From Catellatospora bangladeshensis (GTDB lineage: Bacteria; Actinomycetota; Actinomycetes; Mycobacteriales; Micromonosporaceae), in contig NZ_BONF01000030.1 in the NCBI RefSeq assembly GCF_016862575.1, positions 62,001 through 126,000 of the forward strand: a stretch of 64,000 bases of DNA. Reading direction: 5' to 3'. Position 1 is the stretch's first letter; every line of letters begins with the position of its first letter. Shown here in pieces: positions 16,518-24,974 of this stretch. The translations under genes were made by a program, and so were the position numbers. Below the pieces are notes generated by a model. The model saw only the letters and a program-made list of their open reading frames with translations. It ran no database searches and was not told the DNA's origin.

Positions 16518-18785
16518 TCAGTGCAGGTCACCCACGATGATGCCGCGGCCGTTGGTGCCGACGTAGACGCGGCCGTGCACGCGCGGGTCGCCGGTGATGG
16601 CGGCCCCGGTCCAGGCCCACTGGTGCCGGTCGTCGTTCACCCGGATCCAGCGGCGGCCAGCGTCGTCCGAGCGGAACACGCCGCGTACGCCGCGCACCTT
16701 CGCACTGGAGAAGACGGCCGGGTAGGCGCGGCCCGGGGCGGCCTTGCCGAAGCCCACGTTGTCCGCCTCGTCCACGCCCCTGAGCTGTGTGAACGTGGCC
16801 CCGCCGTCGGTCGAGCGCCACATGCCGTACGCGAGGCCGGTCTTGCCGCCCGCGAGCCAGACGTCGCCCGCGAGGCCCGGCACCGCCTGGAAGCGCACGT
16901 CGCCCTCGGCCGGCAGCCCGGTCGCCGCGGCGGTGAAGGAGGCCCCGCCGTCGGTGCTGACATAGAACGTCCCGGCGGCGAAGGCGTACAGGGTGCGCGG
17001 GGCGGCCCGGTCCGACTCCACCCGCGCCCCGGCCGGCACGCCGCTGCTCGGGGTCCAGGTCGCGCCGCCGTCGGCGGAGTGGTGCACCGCCGCGCCGTCC
17101 GGCGACCAGACCACGTGCCCGCCGTCGGCGCTGACCGCGATCCGGCCGCCCCCGGTGATGCCGTCCGGCTGGGTGGCCGCGGGCGTCCAGGTGGCGCCGC
17201 CGTCGTACGAGATGCCGAAGCGGGTCCCGTTCGTCGGGTTGCCCACCCGTACCACCGTCGCCGGGACCAGCCCGGCGAAGTCCAGGCCGGTGGTGCTGCC
17301 GTGGGTCGGGTTGTCGAACATCAGGCCCGGGTCGGCGAAGTCGTGGTGCACGAAGCCGCCCACGTCGCCCACCGCCGAGATCAGGTGTGCGCCGACCGGC
17401 GGGCTGATCAGGTCCAGCACCGCGGTCTCCTCCAGGCCGCGGGCGCGGACCGCGATGTGCACGGTCCCGCCGGTGTCCCAGTCGGTCAGGTTGTCCGTGG
17501 CGTAGATCGTCGCGCCGGTGCCGTAGAGCAGGCGGCCGGAGTCGAACGGGTCGATCTCCAGCGACTCGGTCATCCAGCCCAGCTTGGGCGCCTCCTCCGG
17601 CAGCGGCGGCACGGCGTTCCAGGTGAGCCAGGGCGCGTCGGTGATGTCGAGGTCGTAGCGCTTGACCCGGTTCGGCCAGGCGCCCCAGTCCCAGGAGCGG
17701 GTCCAGGTCGCGCCGCCGTCGGTGGTGCGGAAGAAGACCACGTCCGGCCACCAGGCGATCTGCGTGGCCACCAGCAGCGTGCCCGGCCGCTGCCGGTCGA
17801 TGGTGAGGCCCGAGTAACCCCAGGAGCCGTTCTCCGGGGTGATGTCGGTCCAGGCGCCGGTGGCGGTGTCGAGCTTCCAGACCTTGCCGGAGCCGCCGTC
17901 GTACGGCCCGCCGGTGTCGCTGGTGGCCAGGTAGAGGAAGCCGCCCTCGTGGTCGAGCACGCCCTTGTGCGGCACGTGCCCGGTCGGCGCGCCCGGCACC
18001 GCGGCCCAGGTCGCGCCGCCGTCGGTGGAGCGGTAGAGCGGGTTGTCCTTGTCCGCCACGCCCACGTAGATCGTCTGCGTGCCCTTGCGGCGGCCGCCCG
18101 TACGCGGGTCGAACACCACCCACACCACGCCCTGCAGGTCGCTGGAGTAGCCGCTGGTGTCGTTCGGGTCGGCGCGGTAGGTGCCCGGGTTCGGGAACGC
18201 GGTGACCTGCGCCCAGCTCGCGCCGTGGTCGGTGCTGCGCCACAGCCCGTGGCCGCTGGGCGCGCCCAGATAGAGCACGCTGTTGCGGTGCGGGTCGATG
18301 GCCAGCCGCTCGCCCATGCCCCGGCCGGGCATGTTGCCGCCCAGCTTGAACGGCAGCTCGGTGACCTGCCAGGTGCGCCCCCGGTCGCGCGAGCGCAGCA
18401 CGGCCCCGGGGTTCGGGTCCCAGTCGTTGGTGTAGGTGCCCACCGCGGCGTAGACCCGGTCCGGGTCTCGGGCGTCGGTGGCGAGGCTGGCCACGCCGGA
18501 CCAGCCCCACCGTTCCCAGCCGATCCAGTCCAGCAGCGGGATCCACCGGCCGGTCGCCGGGTGCCAGCGGTACGCCCCGCCGATGTCGGTACGCGCGTAC
18601 ACCAGGCCCGGTTCGGACTGGTTGAAGACGATGCCGGGGACGAAGCCGCCCCCGACGATCTCGACGTTGCGCCAGCGGTAGCCCTGGCCTGCCGACGCTG
18701 GCGCGCCGAGCAGCCCCGAGGCGGCCACGCCCACGGCGCCGGCCGCGCCGAACAGCCCGCGCCGGGAGATACGTGCCTGGCTCAT
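16518..18785 (-). CDS. secreted GH74 xyloglucanase-like glycosidase
   Basis: 755 aa, starting MSQARISRRGLFGAAG with a twin-arginine signal peptide (cleavage near ASA, residue 32). The mature part is a GH74 double beta-propeller. YARTDIGGAY places a conserved Asp at residue 67 and GDVGGF supplies the second. Repeated Asp-box motifs (STDGGATW type) occur at least eight times. GH74 enzymes cleave xyloglucan. It lacks a carbohydrate-binding module, unlike its tandem paralog upstream. The ATG at 18785 has GAGAGGAA upstream. A hairpin separates it from the paralog. Confidence 0.9.
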   Translation of the reverse strand: MSQARISRRGLFGAAGAVGVAASGLLGAPASAGQGYRWRNVEIVGGGFVPGIVFNQSEPGLVYARTDIGGAYRWHPATGRWIPLLDWIGWERWGWSGVASLATDARDPDRVYAAVGTYTNDWDPNPGAVLRSRDRGRTWQVTELPFKLGGNMPGRGMGERLAIDPHRNSVLYLGAPSGHGLWRSTDHGASWAQVTAFPNPGTYRADPNDTSGYSSDLQGVVWVVFDPRTGGRRKGTQTIYVGVADKDNPLYRSTDGGATWAAVPGAPTGHVPHKGVLDHEGGFLYLATSDTGGPYDGGSGKVWKLDTATGAWTDITPENGSWGYSGLTIDRQRPGTLLVATQIAWWPDVVFFRTTDGGATWTRSWDWGAWPNRVKRYDLDITDAPWLTWNAVPPLPEEAPKLGWMTESLEIDPFDSGRLLYGTGATIYATDNLTDWDTGGTVHIAVRARGLEETAVLDLISPPVGAHLISAVGDVGGFVHHDFADPGLMFDNPTHGSTTGLDFAGLVPATVVRVGNPTNGTRFGISYDGGATWTPAATQPDGITGGGRIAVSADGGHVVWSPDGAAVHHSADGGATWTPSSGVPAGARVESDRAAPRTLYAFAAGTFYVSTDGGASFTAAATGLPAEGDVRFQAVPGLAGDVWLAGGKTGLAYGMWRSTDGGATFTQLRGVDEADNVGFGKAAPGRAYPAVFSSAKVRGVRGVFRSDDAGRRWIRVNDDRHQWAWTGAAITGDPRVHGRVYVGTNGRGIIVGDLH

Positions 18786-18806
18786 CTGCTTCCTCTCTGT
18801 ACGAGC

Positions 18807-18840
18807 GCGAGGCGCCCCTCCGCAGGGAGGGACGCCTCGC
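18807..18840. terminator. hairpin between the tandem GH74 genes
   Basis: GCGAGGCG and CGCCTCGC arms (18807-18814 and 18833-18840) enclose a second CCTCC/GGAGG pairing. It lies after the stop of the CBM2-bearing GH74 and before the start of the next, so each gene probably has its own transcript end. Confidence 0.7.
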
Positions 18841-18855
18841 GCCATCCGGGGGCGA

Positions 18856-21591
18856 TCACAGCGCGGTGCAGGACACCGGCGCCGGGATCGGGTTCGAGGT
18901 GTTGTTCCAGGAGGCGTTGAAGCCCGCCGTGGTGCTGGTGGCGGGCGCCAGCGCGCCGTTCCAGGCCTCGTTGACGACCTGGACCGCGGAGCCGGTCTGG
19001 GTGCGGATGCCGCCCCACATGTTGCTGATCACCTGGCCCGCGCCGTACGTGAAGCTGACCCGCCAGCCCGTCGTGGCGACGGTGCCGGTGCTGGTCACCT
19101 TGAGCTCGCCCTGGAAGCCGTTCGGCCACGACTGGACGATCCGGTACGTGGCCGTGCACGCCTTGCCGGCCTGCGAGGACGGGCTCGGCGAAGCCGACGG
19201 CGACGCGCTCGGGGAGGCCGAGGGCGACGCGCTGGGCGAGGCCGACGCGGACGGGGACGCCGACACCGAGGCGGACGGGCTCGGCGGCGGGCTCGACGGC
19301 GTCACGGTGCTGTCGCCGTAGAGGATGCCGCGGCCGTTGGTGCCCAGGTAGACGCGGCCGTACGTGCGCGGGTCACCGGTGATCGCGTCACCGGCGTTGC
19401 CCCACTGGCGCTGGTTGTCGTTGATGCGCACCCAGCTCGCCCCGGCGTCGTTGGAGCGGTACACGCCGCGCACGCCGTCGATGGTGGCCATGGTGTAGAC
19501 CGCCATGTTGGTGCGGCCGGGCGCCGCCTTGCCGAAGCCCACGCTCACGCCGCTCGCCGACGCGGCGAACTTGGTGAACGAGGTGCCGGAGTTGGTGGAG
19601 CGGTACAGGCCGGTGTCGCTCGCCAGCCAGATCTCACCCTCCACGCCGGGCATCGCCTTGAAACCCGAGATCACGCCCAGGCCGGTCGCGGCCGTGGAGA
19701 AGCTCTGGCCGCCGTTGGTGCTGACGTAGAACGTGTTGTCGTACGAGGCGTAGAACTTGTTGGCGTTGACCCGGTCCGACTCGACCTCGGCCGTGGCGGG
19801 CACGCCGCTCGCCTGGCTGAAGCCGCCGCCGAAGCTGGTGGCGTAGAAGACGCCGTTGGCCTCGGTGCTCCACACCACGCGGGTGCCGTTGGCGTTCAGC
19901 GCCACCGTGCCGCCCTGCGCGCCGCTCGGCGAGCTGCCCGACCACCAGTTCGCGCCGCCGTCGGAGGAGACGCCGATGTTGGTCTGGCCGTTGGCCGTAC
20001 GCGCGCCCTTGCCGACCCGGACCACGTAGCTCGGGTTCAGCTCGGCGAAGTCGATGCTGTTCGTGCTGCCGAAGTACGGCATGTCGAACATGTCCGGGAC
20101 CACGTCGAGGTTGGTGTGCCGGAAGCCGCCGATGTCGCCGACGCCCGAGATCAGCGGGGAGGTGCCGCTGGGCGGGCTGATCAGGTCGAGCACCGCGGTC
20201 TCCTCCAGGCCCTTGATGAACGGGCTCAGCGCGACCGTGCCGCCGGTGTCCAGCGCGGTGAGGTTGGTGGTGCCGTAGATGGTCGCGCCGGTGCCGAACA
20301 GCATGCGGTTGGAGTTGAAGGGGTCGATCTCCAGCGCCTCGGTCATCCAGCCCAGCTTCGGCGACTGCTCCGGGGCCGACTTCTGCTCGTTGAAGTCCAG
20401 CCACGGCACGCCGGTGATGTTCAGCGTGTAGCGGTTGGTCCGGTTCGGCCAGGCGTAGTCGTAGAACTGCCGCCAGGTCGCGCCGCCGTCGGTGCTGCGC
20501 CAGATGAACGTGTCCGGGTACCAGGAGCTGTAGCCGGTGACCATCAGCGTGTTCGGGTTCTGCTTGTCGATGGACAGGCCGGAGTAGCCGAACCAGTTGT
20601 TGTTGGTGTCCGTCGACGGCACGGGGCTGATCTGGGTCCAGGCGCCGGTGGACAGCTGCATCTTCCACACGTCGCCGTGGCCGCCGTCGTACGGGCCGCC
20701 CTTGTCGCTGGTGGTGATGTAGAGGTAGCCGCCCGCGATCTCGCCCTGGTGGGCGAGGAACCCGGTGGGCTGGCCCGCGACGCGCTCCCAGCTGGTGCCG
20801 CCGTTGAGGCTGCGGTACACCGTGTTCTGCAGGTCGGCGACGCCGACGTAGATCGCCTGGGTGGTGTTGCCCGCGGTGCCGGTCGACTTGTCGAACGCGA
20901 CCCACACCACGCCCTGGTTGAAGTTCAGGTAGTTGTTGGTGTCGGCGGCGTCCTGCACGTAGTTGCCGACGTTCGGGAAGTTGGTGACCTTGGCCCAGGT
21001 CACGCCCGAGTCGGTGCTGCGCCACAGGCCGTTGCCGGCCTCGGTGCCGAAGTAGAGGGTGCTGTTGCGGTTCGGGTCGATCGCCAGCCGCTCACCCATG
21101 CCGCGGCCGGGCATGTTGCCGCCGACCTTGAACGGCAGCTCGGTGACCGCCCAGGTGGCGCCCTTGTCGGAGGAGCGCAGGATGGCGCCGTTGTTGGGGT
21201 CCCAGCTGTTGAGGTACATGCCGACGGCGGCGTACACCTTGTTCGTCTGCACCGGGTCGGTCGCCATGCTCAGCACGCCGTTGTAACCCCACCTGTCCCA
21301 GCCGAACTGGTCCAGCAGCGGGATCCAGCTGCTGGTCGACTGGTTCCAGCGGTACGCGCCGCCGATGTCGGTCCGGGCGTAGATCAGGTTCTGCTCGGTC
21401 TGGTTGAAGATGATGCCGGGGACGAAGCCGCCGCCGTCGATCCGGACGTTCTTCCAGGTGTACGGCTCGGACGCGGCGGCGCTGGCCGGGGTGCCCCCGG
21501 CCAGCTGGGTGACCACCGCCAGCGCGCCTGCGGTCAGGGTCGCGGCGATGGTGCCGGCGAGGGTGCGGGTTCTTCGGGCTCGGGGTTGCAT
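18856..21591 (-). CDS. secreted GH74 xyloglucanase with C-terminal CBM2
   Basis: 911 aa. The Sec signal peptide ends near ASAAA (residue about 39). The GH74 catalytic domain covers about 40-750 (YARTDIGGAY and SGVGDIGGF carry the two conserved Asp, with many Asp-box repeats). A Pro/Ser/Ala linker of about 45 residues follows, then a family-2 cellulose-binding module (about 810-911, two Cys, SWPNGFQGELKV and NEAWNG). The enzyme would bind cellulose and cleave xyloglucan. Start at 21591 has GGAG 9 nt upstream. It closely parallels the downstream gene, indicating duplication with loss or gain of the CBM. Confidence 0.93.
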   Translation of the reverse strand: MQPRARRTRTLAGTIAATLTAGALAVVTQLAGGTPASAAASEPYTWKNVRIDGGGFVPGIIFNQTEQNLIYARTDIGGAYRWNQSTSSWIPLLDQFGWDRWGYNGVLSMATDPVQTNKVYAAVGMYLNSWDPNNGAILRSSDKGATWAVTELPFKVGGNMPGRGMGERLAIDPNRNSTLYFGTEAGNGLWRSTDSGVTWAKVTNFPNVGNYVQDAADTNNYLNFNQGVVWVAFDKSTGTAGNTTQAIYVGVADLQNTVYRSLNGGTSWERVAGQPTGFLAHQGEIAGGYLYITTSDKGGPYDGGHGDVWKMQLSTGAWTQISPVPSTDTNNNWFGYSGLSIDKQNPNTLMVTGYSSWYPDTFIWRSTDGGATWRQFYDYAWPNRTNRYTLNITGVPWLDFNEQKSAPEQSPKLGWMTEALEIDPFNSNRMLFGTGATIYGTTNLTALDTGGTVALSPFIKGLEETAVLDLISPPSGTSPLISGVGDIGGFRHTNLDVVPDMFDMPYFGSTNSIDFAELNPSYVVRVGKGARTANGQTNIGVSSDGGANWWSGSSPSGAQGGTVALNANGTRVVWSTEANGVFYATSFGGGFSQASGVPATAEVESDRVNANKFYASYDNTFYVSTNGGQSFSTAATGLGVISGFKAMPGVEGEIWLASDTGLYRSTNSGTSFTKFAASASGVSVGFGKAAPGRTNMAVYTMATIDGVRGVYRSNDAGASWVRINDNQRQWGNAGDAITGDPRTYGRVYLGTNGRGILYGDSTVTPSSPPPSPSASVSASPSASASPSASPSASPSASPSASPSPSSQAGKACTATYRIVQSWPNGFQGELKVTSTGTVATTGWRVSFTYGAGQVISNMWGGIRTQTGSAVQVVNEAWNGALAPATSTTAGFNASWNNTSNPIPAPVSCTAL

Positions 21592-21759
21592 CTGTGGCAC
21601 TCCAGTGGAGGACGGTGCCGCCAGGCGCACAGGAGACAGGGCGGGCCCAGGGCAGTGAGCAACCGCCGCCGTGCCTGTGTCACCGAGCGGCGACGGCACG
21701 TGCGTATGCGTTGCGCGGGACTGCCCTCGGCTGCGCGCGCCGGTCCCGTGGAGAGGTTC

Positions 21760-21783
21760 ACACGCTTCTTACAAGCGTGTCAA
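21760..21783 (-). promoter_or_regulatory. putative operator overlapping a promoter for the GH74 gene
   Basis: ACACGCTT (21760-21767) and AAGCGTGT (21773-21780) form an 8-bp inverted repeat with 5-nt spacer. It overlaps a minus-strand TTGACA (21778-21783) that would be the -35 box; the -10 is weak (TGAACC at 17 nt). A repressor here would control xyloglucanase expression. The cognate regulator is not identified. Confidence 0.5.
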
Positions 21784-21809
21784 TAGTTTGATGTGCCAAC
21801 GAACTAGCG

Positions 21810-21869
21810 TCCTATGTGACCGGCGGCGCGACCGCCGCCGGCGCCCGCGCGATCGTCGATCACATAGGA
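21810..21869. repeat. nested inverted repeat in a divergent intergenic region
   Basis: TCCTATGTGA (21810-21819) and TCACATAGGA (21860-21869) are perfect inverse complements enclosing a CGGCGG/CCGCCG hairpin (21821-21837). It lies between the GH74 gene and the small membrane protein gene. Could be a protein-binding site or a dispersed element. Confidence 0.55.
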
Positions 21870-21943
21870 GACATTGGTTAGGTGCAGGTTGCGCCGCCGT
21901 TGTAAGGTTCGCGCGCAACCCTCAACCCCTCCGGAGCCCGATC

Positions 21944-22489
21944 ATGAGTGAATACACCCCCCAGGTGAACCTGATCAGCCGGACCGGTGCCGGCGTGGTC
22001 GGCGGTGTCGCCGGCGGCCTGTTCCTGGCCCTGGCGCTGCAGATCACCGGTCACATCAAGCCGTACGCCCAGCTCGTCGGCGAGACCGACGCCTCCACCG
22101 CGTGGGTGATGGTGCTTGTCGTCGCCGGTGCGACCGGCGGCCTGTTCGGCGCGTTCGTCGGCAAGTTCATCCGCGGCCAGATCGTGCCCGCCGTGGGCAC
22201 CGGCCTGGTCTGGGGCATGGTGACCTGGGCCGTGCTGGCGATGCTGCTGCTGCCGACGTTCGGCGACGGCGGCGTGCTCAGCATCAAGGACGCGGGCGGC
22301 ATCTTCATCCTCGGCGTCTACGTCGCCTTCGGCGTCATCACGTCGATCGTGTACGCCATCGCCGGCCCGCGCCGCCGCCACTACTACCGCCGCCGCCGCG
22401 AGGTCGGCTTCGTGATGGCCATGCCGTCCATCCGCCGCCGTCGCCGCCGCCGCTCCGACGAGGACCTCGTCGAGGAGCTCGAAGACTGA
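21944..22489 (+). CDS. small integral membrane protein, unknown function
   Basis: 181 aa with four predicted membrane helices (about 16-33, 50-70, 80-103, 115-140), two of them Gly-rich (VVGGVAGGLF, GATGGLFGAF), and a cytoplasmic tail very rich in Arg then ending in acidic residues (SDEDLVEELED). ATG at 21944 has GGAG upstream. I do not recognise a function. It is monocistronic and is followed by a strong hairpin. Confidence 0.75.
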   Translation: MSEYTPQVNLISRTGAGVVGGVAGGLFLALALQITGHIKPYAQLVGETDASTAWVMVLVVAGATGGLFGAFVGKFIRGQIVPAVGTGLVWGMVTWAVLAMLLLPTFGDGGVLSIKDAGGIFILGVYVAFGVITSIVYAIAGPRRRHYYRRRREVGFVMAMPSIRRRRRRRSDEDLVEELED

Positions 22490-22496
22490 CCCGAAG

Positions 22497-22547
22497 TAAG
22501 GAAGGGCACCTTCTTATCGTTTTGCGTATAAGAAGGTGCCCTTCTTA
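22497..22547. terminator. long AT-containing hairpin (AAGAAGGGCACC repeat)
   Basis: The left arm 22497-22517 and right arm 22528-22547 (ATAAGAAGGTGCCCTTCTTA) pair over 20 bp with one bulged G around a 10-nt loop. Each arm is itself nearly palindromic. Position after a plus-strand gene and before the end of a minus-strand gene fits a bidirectional terminator. Related AAGAAGGG hairpins are, to my recollection, frequent in Micromonosporaceae. Confidence 0.75.
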
Positions 22548-22580
22548 ACGTCCGCCGGTGGTGCTCCGGCGGAACGCCGG

Positions 22581-22784
22581 TCAGAGGGTGCGCGCGATCT
22601 CGGCGAGCACGTCCGACGGGACCTCGACGACCGTCTCGTGGTCGGGGATGTCGAGCTGGCGCAGGGCGTCGGGATCGGTGACCCGCCAGCCCTGTACGAC
22701 GAAGGTGTCCCGGTCGGTGCGGTAGAGCGACGGGCAGTTGGTGTCGCCGGACAGCACCGTCTTGCGGATGAAGGTCAGCTGCAC
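22581..22784 (-). CDS. small conserved actinobacterial-type protein
   Basis: 67 aa, no signal or membrane segment. The pattern CPSLYRTDRDTFVVQGWRVTD followed by an acidic C-terminus resembles small proteins widely annotated as hypothetical in actinomycetes, often near regulators. It lies between a hairpin and a LuxR-type regulator. Function not known. Confidence 0.65.
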   Translation of the reverse strand: MQLTFIRKTVLSGDTNCPSLYRTDRDTFVVQGWRVTDPDALRQLDIPDHETVVEVPSDVLAEIARTL

Positions 22785-22830
22785 CCGGTCAGCTTAGCGA
22801 AGAAAAGGGACAAATAGCGCACACGGCGCG

Positions 22831-23814
22831 TCAGCCTCGCCGGACCGCCCACAACGCCGCCTCCGTGCGCGACGCCGAGCCGGTCTTGCGCAGCAGGTTC
22901 GACACGTGCACCGCCACCGTCCGGATGGAGATGTCCAGCTCGCGGGCCATCTGCTTGTTCGACATCCCGGCCGCGAGGCAGCCGAGGACCTCCTGCTCGC
23001 GCGCGGTCAGGTCGGCCGGCTCCGGCGTGGCGGCCGTCCGCAGGTGACCCGGCAGCGGCTCGCGCAGCAGGGCCGCCGCGTCCCGCCCGGCCGTCGCGGC
23101 CAGCAGCTCGACCAGCCAGTACGGGTTGCCCCCGGTGCGCTCCCGGACCGCCGCGGCGAGCTGCGCGGGCACGTCGCCGTGGACCTGGGCGATGATCCCG
23201 GCGATCTCGGCCGTGCCCAGCGGGGGCAGGTGCTGCCGGATCGCGCCGGGCGCGCCGGACAGCCGGGCCAGCGTGCGGGCCACCAGCTCCGGCGAGTCCG
23301 CCGAGTCGGGCAGCCGGCTGGTGACCAGCAGCAGCGCGGGCAGGCCGGGCGCGGTGGCCAGCTCGCCGATCAGGTTCAGGCTGGCCGGGTCGAGCGCGTG
23401 CAGATCCTCCACGACGAGCACCGCGGGACCGGTGCCGACCAGGGCACGGACCGTCCGCACAGCCAGCCGCAGCAGCGCCTCGGGCGCGTAGCGCTCGTTC
23501 GGCGCGTGCGGGTCCTGCGCCAGCCAGGCCAGACCCCCGGCGGGCACCGGCAGGTCGTGGGTGTCGCGGCCGCTGAGCACGGCGGCCAGCCAGTCGTACG
23601 GCGCGGGCGAGTGCAGCCGCGCCGCGCCGGACAGCACCACCGCCGGGGCCGGGGAGAAGGCCGCCACGGCGCTGGCCGCCAGCCTGGACTTGCCGATGCC
23701 GGCCGCGCCGGTGATGAGGACGACGTCGGGGCGGCCGCCGGAGCGCGGCCCGGACCAGCGGCGCAGCAGCTCCTGCCGCTCCGCCTCACGCCCCACCATC
23801 GCCACCGCGGTCAC
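22831..23814 (-). CDS. compact LuxR-family regulator with ATPase domain
   Basis: 327 aa. An N-terminal AAA-type domain has Walker A GAAGIGKSR near residue 36 and a Walker B-like VLVVEDLHALD near 130. A C-terminal LuxR helix-turn-helix follows (LTAREQEVLGCLAAGMSNKQMARELDISIRTVAVHVSNLLRKTG, about 265-308). LAL regulators of this design are usually 850-1000 aa, and here the large central TPR-like region is missing. GTG start at 23814, with an ATG at 23799 as the alternative. No obvious target operon adjoins it. Confidence 0.85.
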   Translation of the reverse strand: MTAVAMVGREAERQELLRRWSGPRSGGRPDVVLITGAAGIGKSRLAASAVAAFSPAPAVVLSGAARLHSPAPYDWLAAVLSGRDTHDLPVPAGGLAWLAQDPHAPNERYAPEALLRLAVRTVRALVGTGPAVLVVEDLHALDPASLNLIGELATAPGLPALLLVTSRLPDSADSPELVARTLARLSGAPGAIRQHLPPLGTAEIAGIIAQVHGDVPAQLAAAVRERTGGNPYWLVELLAATAGRDAAALLREPLPGHLRTAATPEPADLTAREQEVLGCLAAGMSNKQMARELDISIRTVAVHVSNLLRKTGSASRTEAALWAVRRG

Positions 23815-24037
23815 CGCTTCACCTTACGTACCAGGCGCACGGCGCGGCGCACGCCGGTGAGCGGCCGTGCGCCAGGCCACGGTGCACCACGCGGTCGGAG
23901 ATCCGTACCGTTTACCGGATCTGCTCGGCCGGTCCGCGCCTCTGATCAGCATCGGAGCGGCGGCCGACGCGCGGGCGGGGCAGGATACGTACAACTGCTT
24001 AAAGACAAACGGCGCTCTTATAGGCAGGCTATGGGGC

Positions 24038-24757
24038 ATGACCGTGATCCTGCACGCCGTCGCCCGCACCGACGCCGGCCTCGTCCGCGAGAACAACGAG
24101 GACTCGGCCTACGCGGGCAGGCGGTTCGTGGCGGTGGCCGACGGGGTCGGCGGCTCGCCGTCCGGCGAGGTGGCCAGCCAGATCGTGATCGAGTCGCTGT
24201 CCCCGCTGGAGCAGGATCCGGCCGAGAACGGCGCGGACGCGCTGCTGGCGACGCTCGCGGTGGCCAACGGCCGGATCCGCGCCGCGATCGACGCCGACCC
24301 GGCCAGCGACGGCATGGGCACCACGCTGACCGCGCTGCTGCTCGGAGCGGACCACGCCACGCTGCTGCACGTCGGCGATTCGCGGGCCTACCTGCTGCGG
24401 GAGGGGCGGCTCAGCCAGCTCACCGTCGACGACACCCTGGTCCAGGCGATGGTCGAGCGCGGGCTGCTCAGCCCCGAGGAGGCGCGCCAGCACCCGCACC
24501 GGTCGATCATCACGCAGGCGGTGCAGGGCCGGGAGTTCACGCCCACCGTGATGGCGCTGGTGCTGGCCCCCGGTGACCGGTTGCTGCTGTGCAGTGACGG
24601 CTTGTCCGACATCGTGGCGGATGAGGCGATCGCGGAGGCGATGGCCGCCCCGGTGGACCCCGGCGCATGCGCCGACCAGCTGATCAAGCGAGCGCTCACG
24701 GCCGGCGCGCCGGACAACGTGACGGTGGTCGTGGCCGACGTCACAGCCGAGGGTTAA
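24038..24757 (+). CDS. PP2C-type protein phosphatase
   Basis: 239 aa, nearly the bare PPM catalytic domain. Metal-binding and core motifs: RENNEDSAY near residue 16, VAVADGVGG near 31, MGTTLTALLL near 92, HVGDSRAYL near 110, LLLCSDGLSD near 183 and APDNVTVVVAD near 226. It would dephosphorylate Ser/Thr phosphoproteins, opposing Hanks-type kinases, although none is next to it. The ATG at 24038 fits the domain start. Confidence 0.92.
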   Translation: MTVILHAVARTDAGLVRENNEDSAYAGRRFVAVADGVGGSPSGEVASQIVIESLSPLEQDPAENGADALLATLAVANGRIRAAIDADPASDGMGTTLTALLLGADHATLLHVGDSRAYLLREGRLSQLTVDDTLVQAMVERGLLSPEEARQHPHRSIITQAVQGREFTPTVMALVLAPGDRLLLCSDGLSDIVADEAIAEAMAAPVDPGACADQLIKRALTAGAPDNVTVVVADVTAEG

Positions 24758-24805
24758 CTGAGCGCAGCCGCCCGCTGTCGTCCTGTGTTGTGGGACGGCG
24801 GGCGG

Positions 24806-24846
24806 TTGAACGTCGGTTGAACAGGCTCTCTAGCCGCTGCTAACAT
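24806..24846 (+). promoter_or_regulatory. putative promoter of the teichoic-acid-like operon
   Basis: TTGAAC (24817-24822) and TAACAT (24841-24846) are spaced 18 nt apart, about 130 nt upstream of the first operon start. A second TTGAAC (24806-24811) precedes it, giving a direct repeat CGGTTGAAC-type unit. The rest of the 217-bp gap shows nothing else. Confidence 0.5.
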
Positions 24847-24974
24847 TCCCGGGTCCGGTCCACCCCTCGCAGTCTGTACGGCCACACCCCAATTCCGCCG
24901 GTTCTCGGCGGGTCTCCGCGGGCCCGGGTGGCCCTGCCCGGCCGTCGGCTGCTCCACCGCTCGGAGCCTCACCA

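Noticed and set aside
18807-18840. Hairpin considered as an operator for the Tat-exported GH74 gene
   Set aside because: Position after the upstream gene's stop and GC-rich stacked arms fit a terminator better.
24031-24576. Alternative start of the phosphatase at ATG 24031
   Set aside because: It is in a different frame giving a low-complexity product; the frame from 24038 carries all PP2C motifs.
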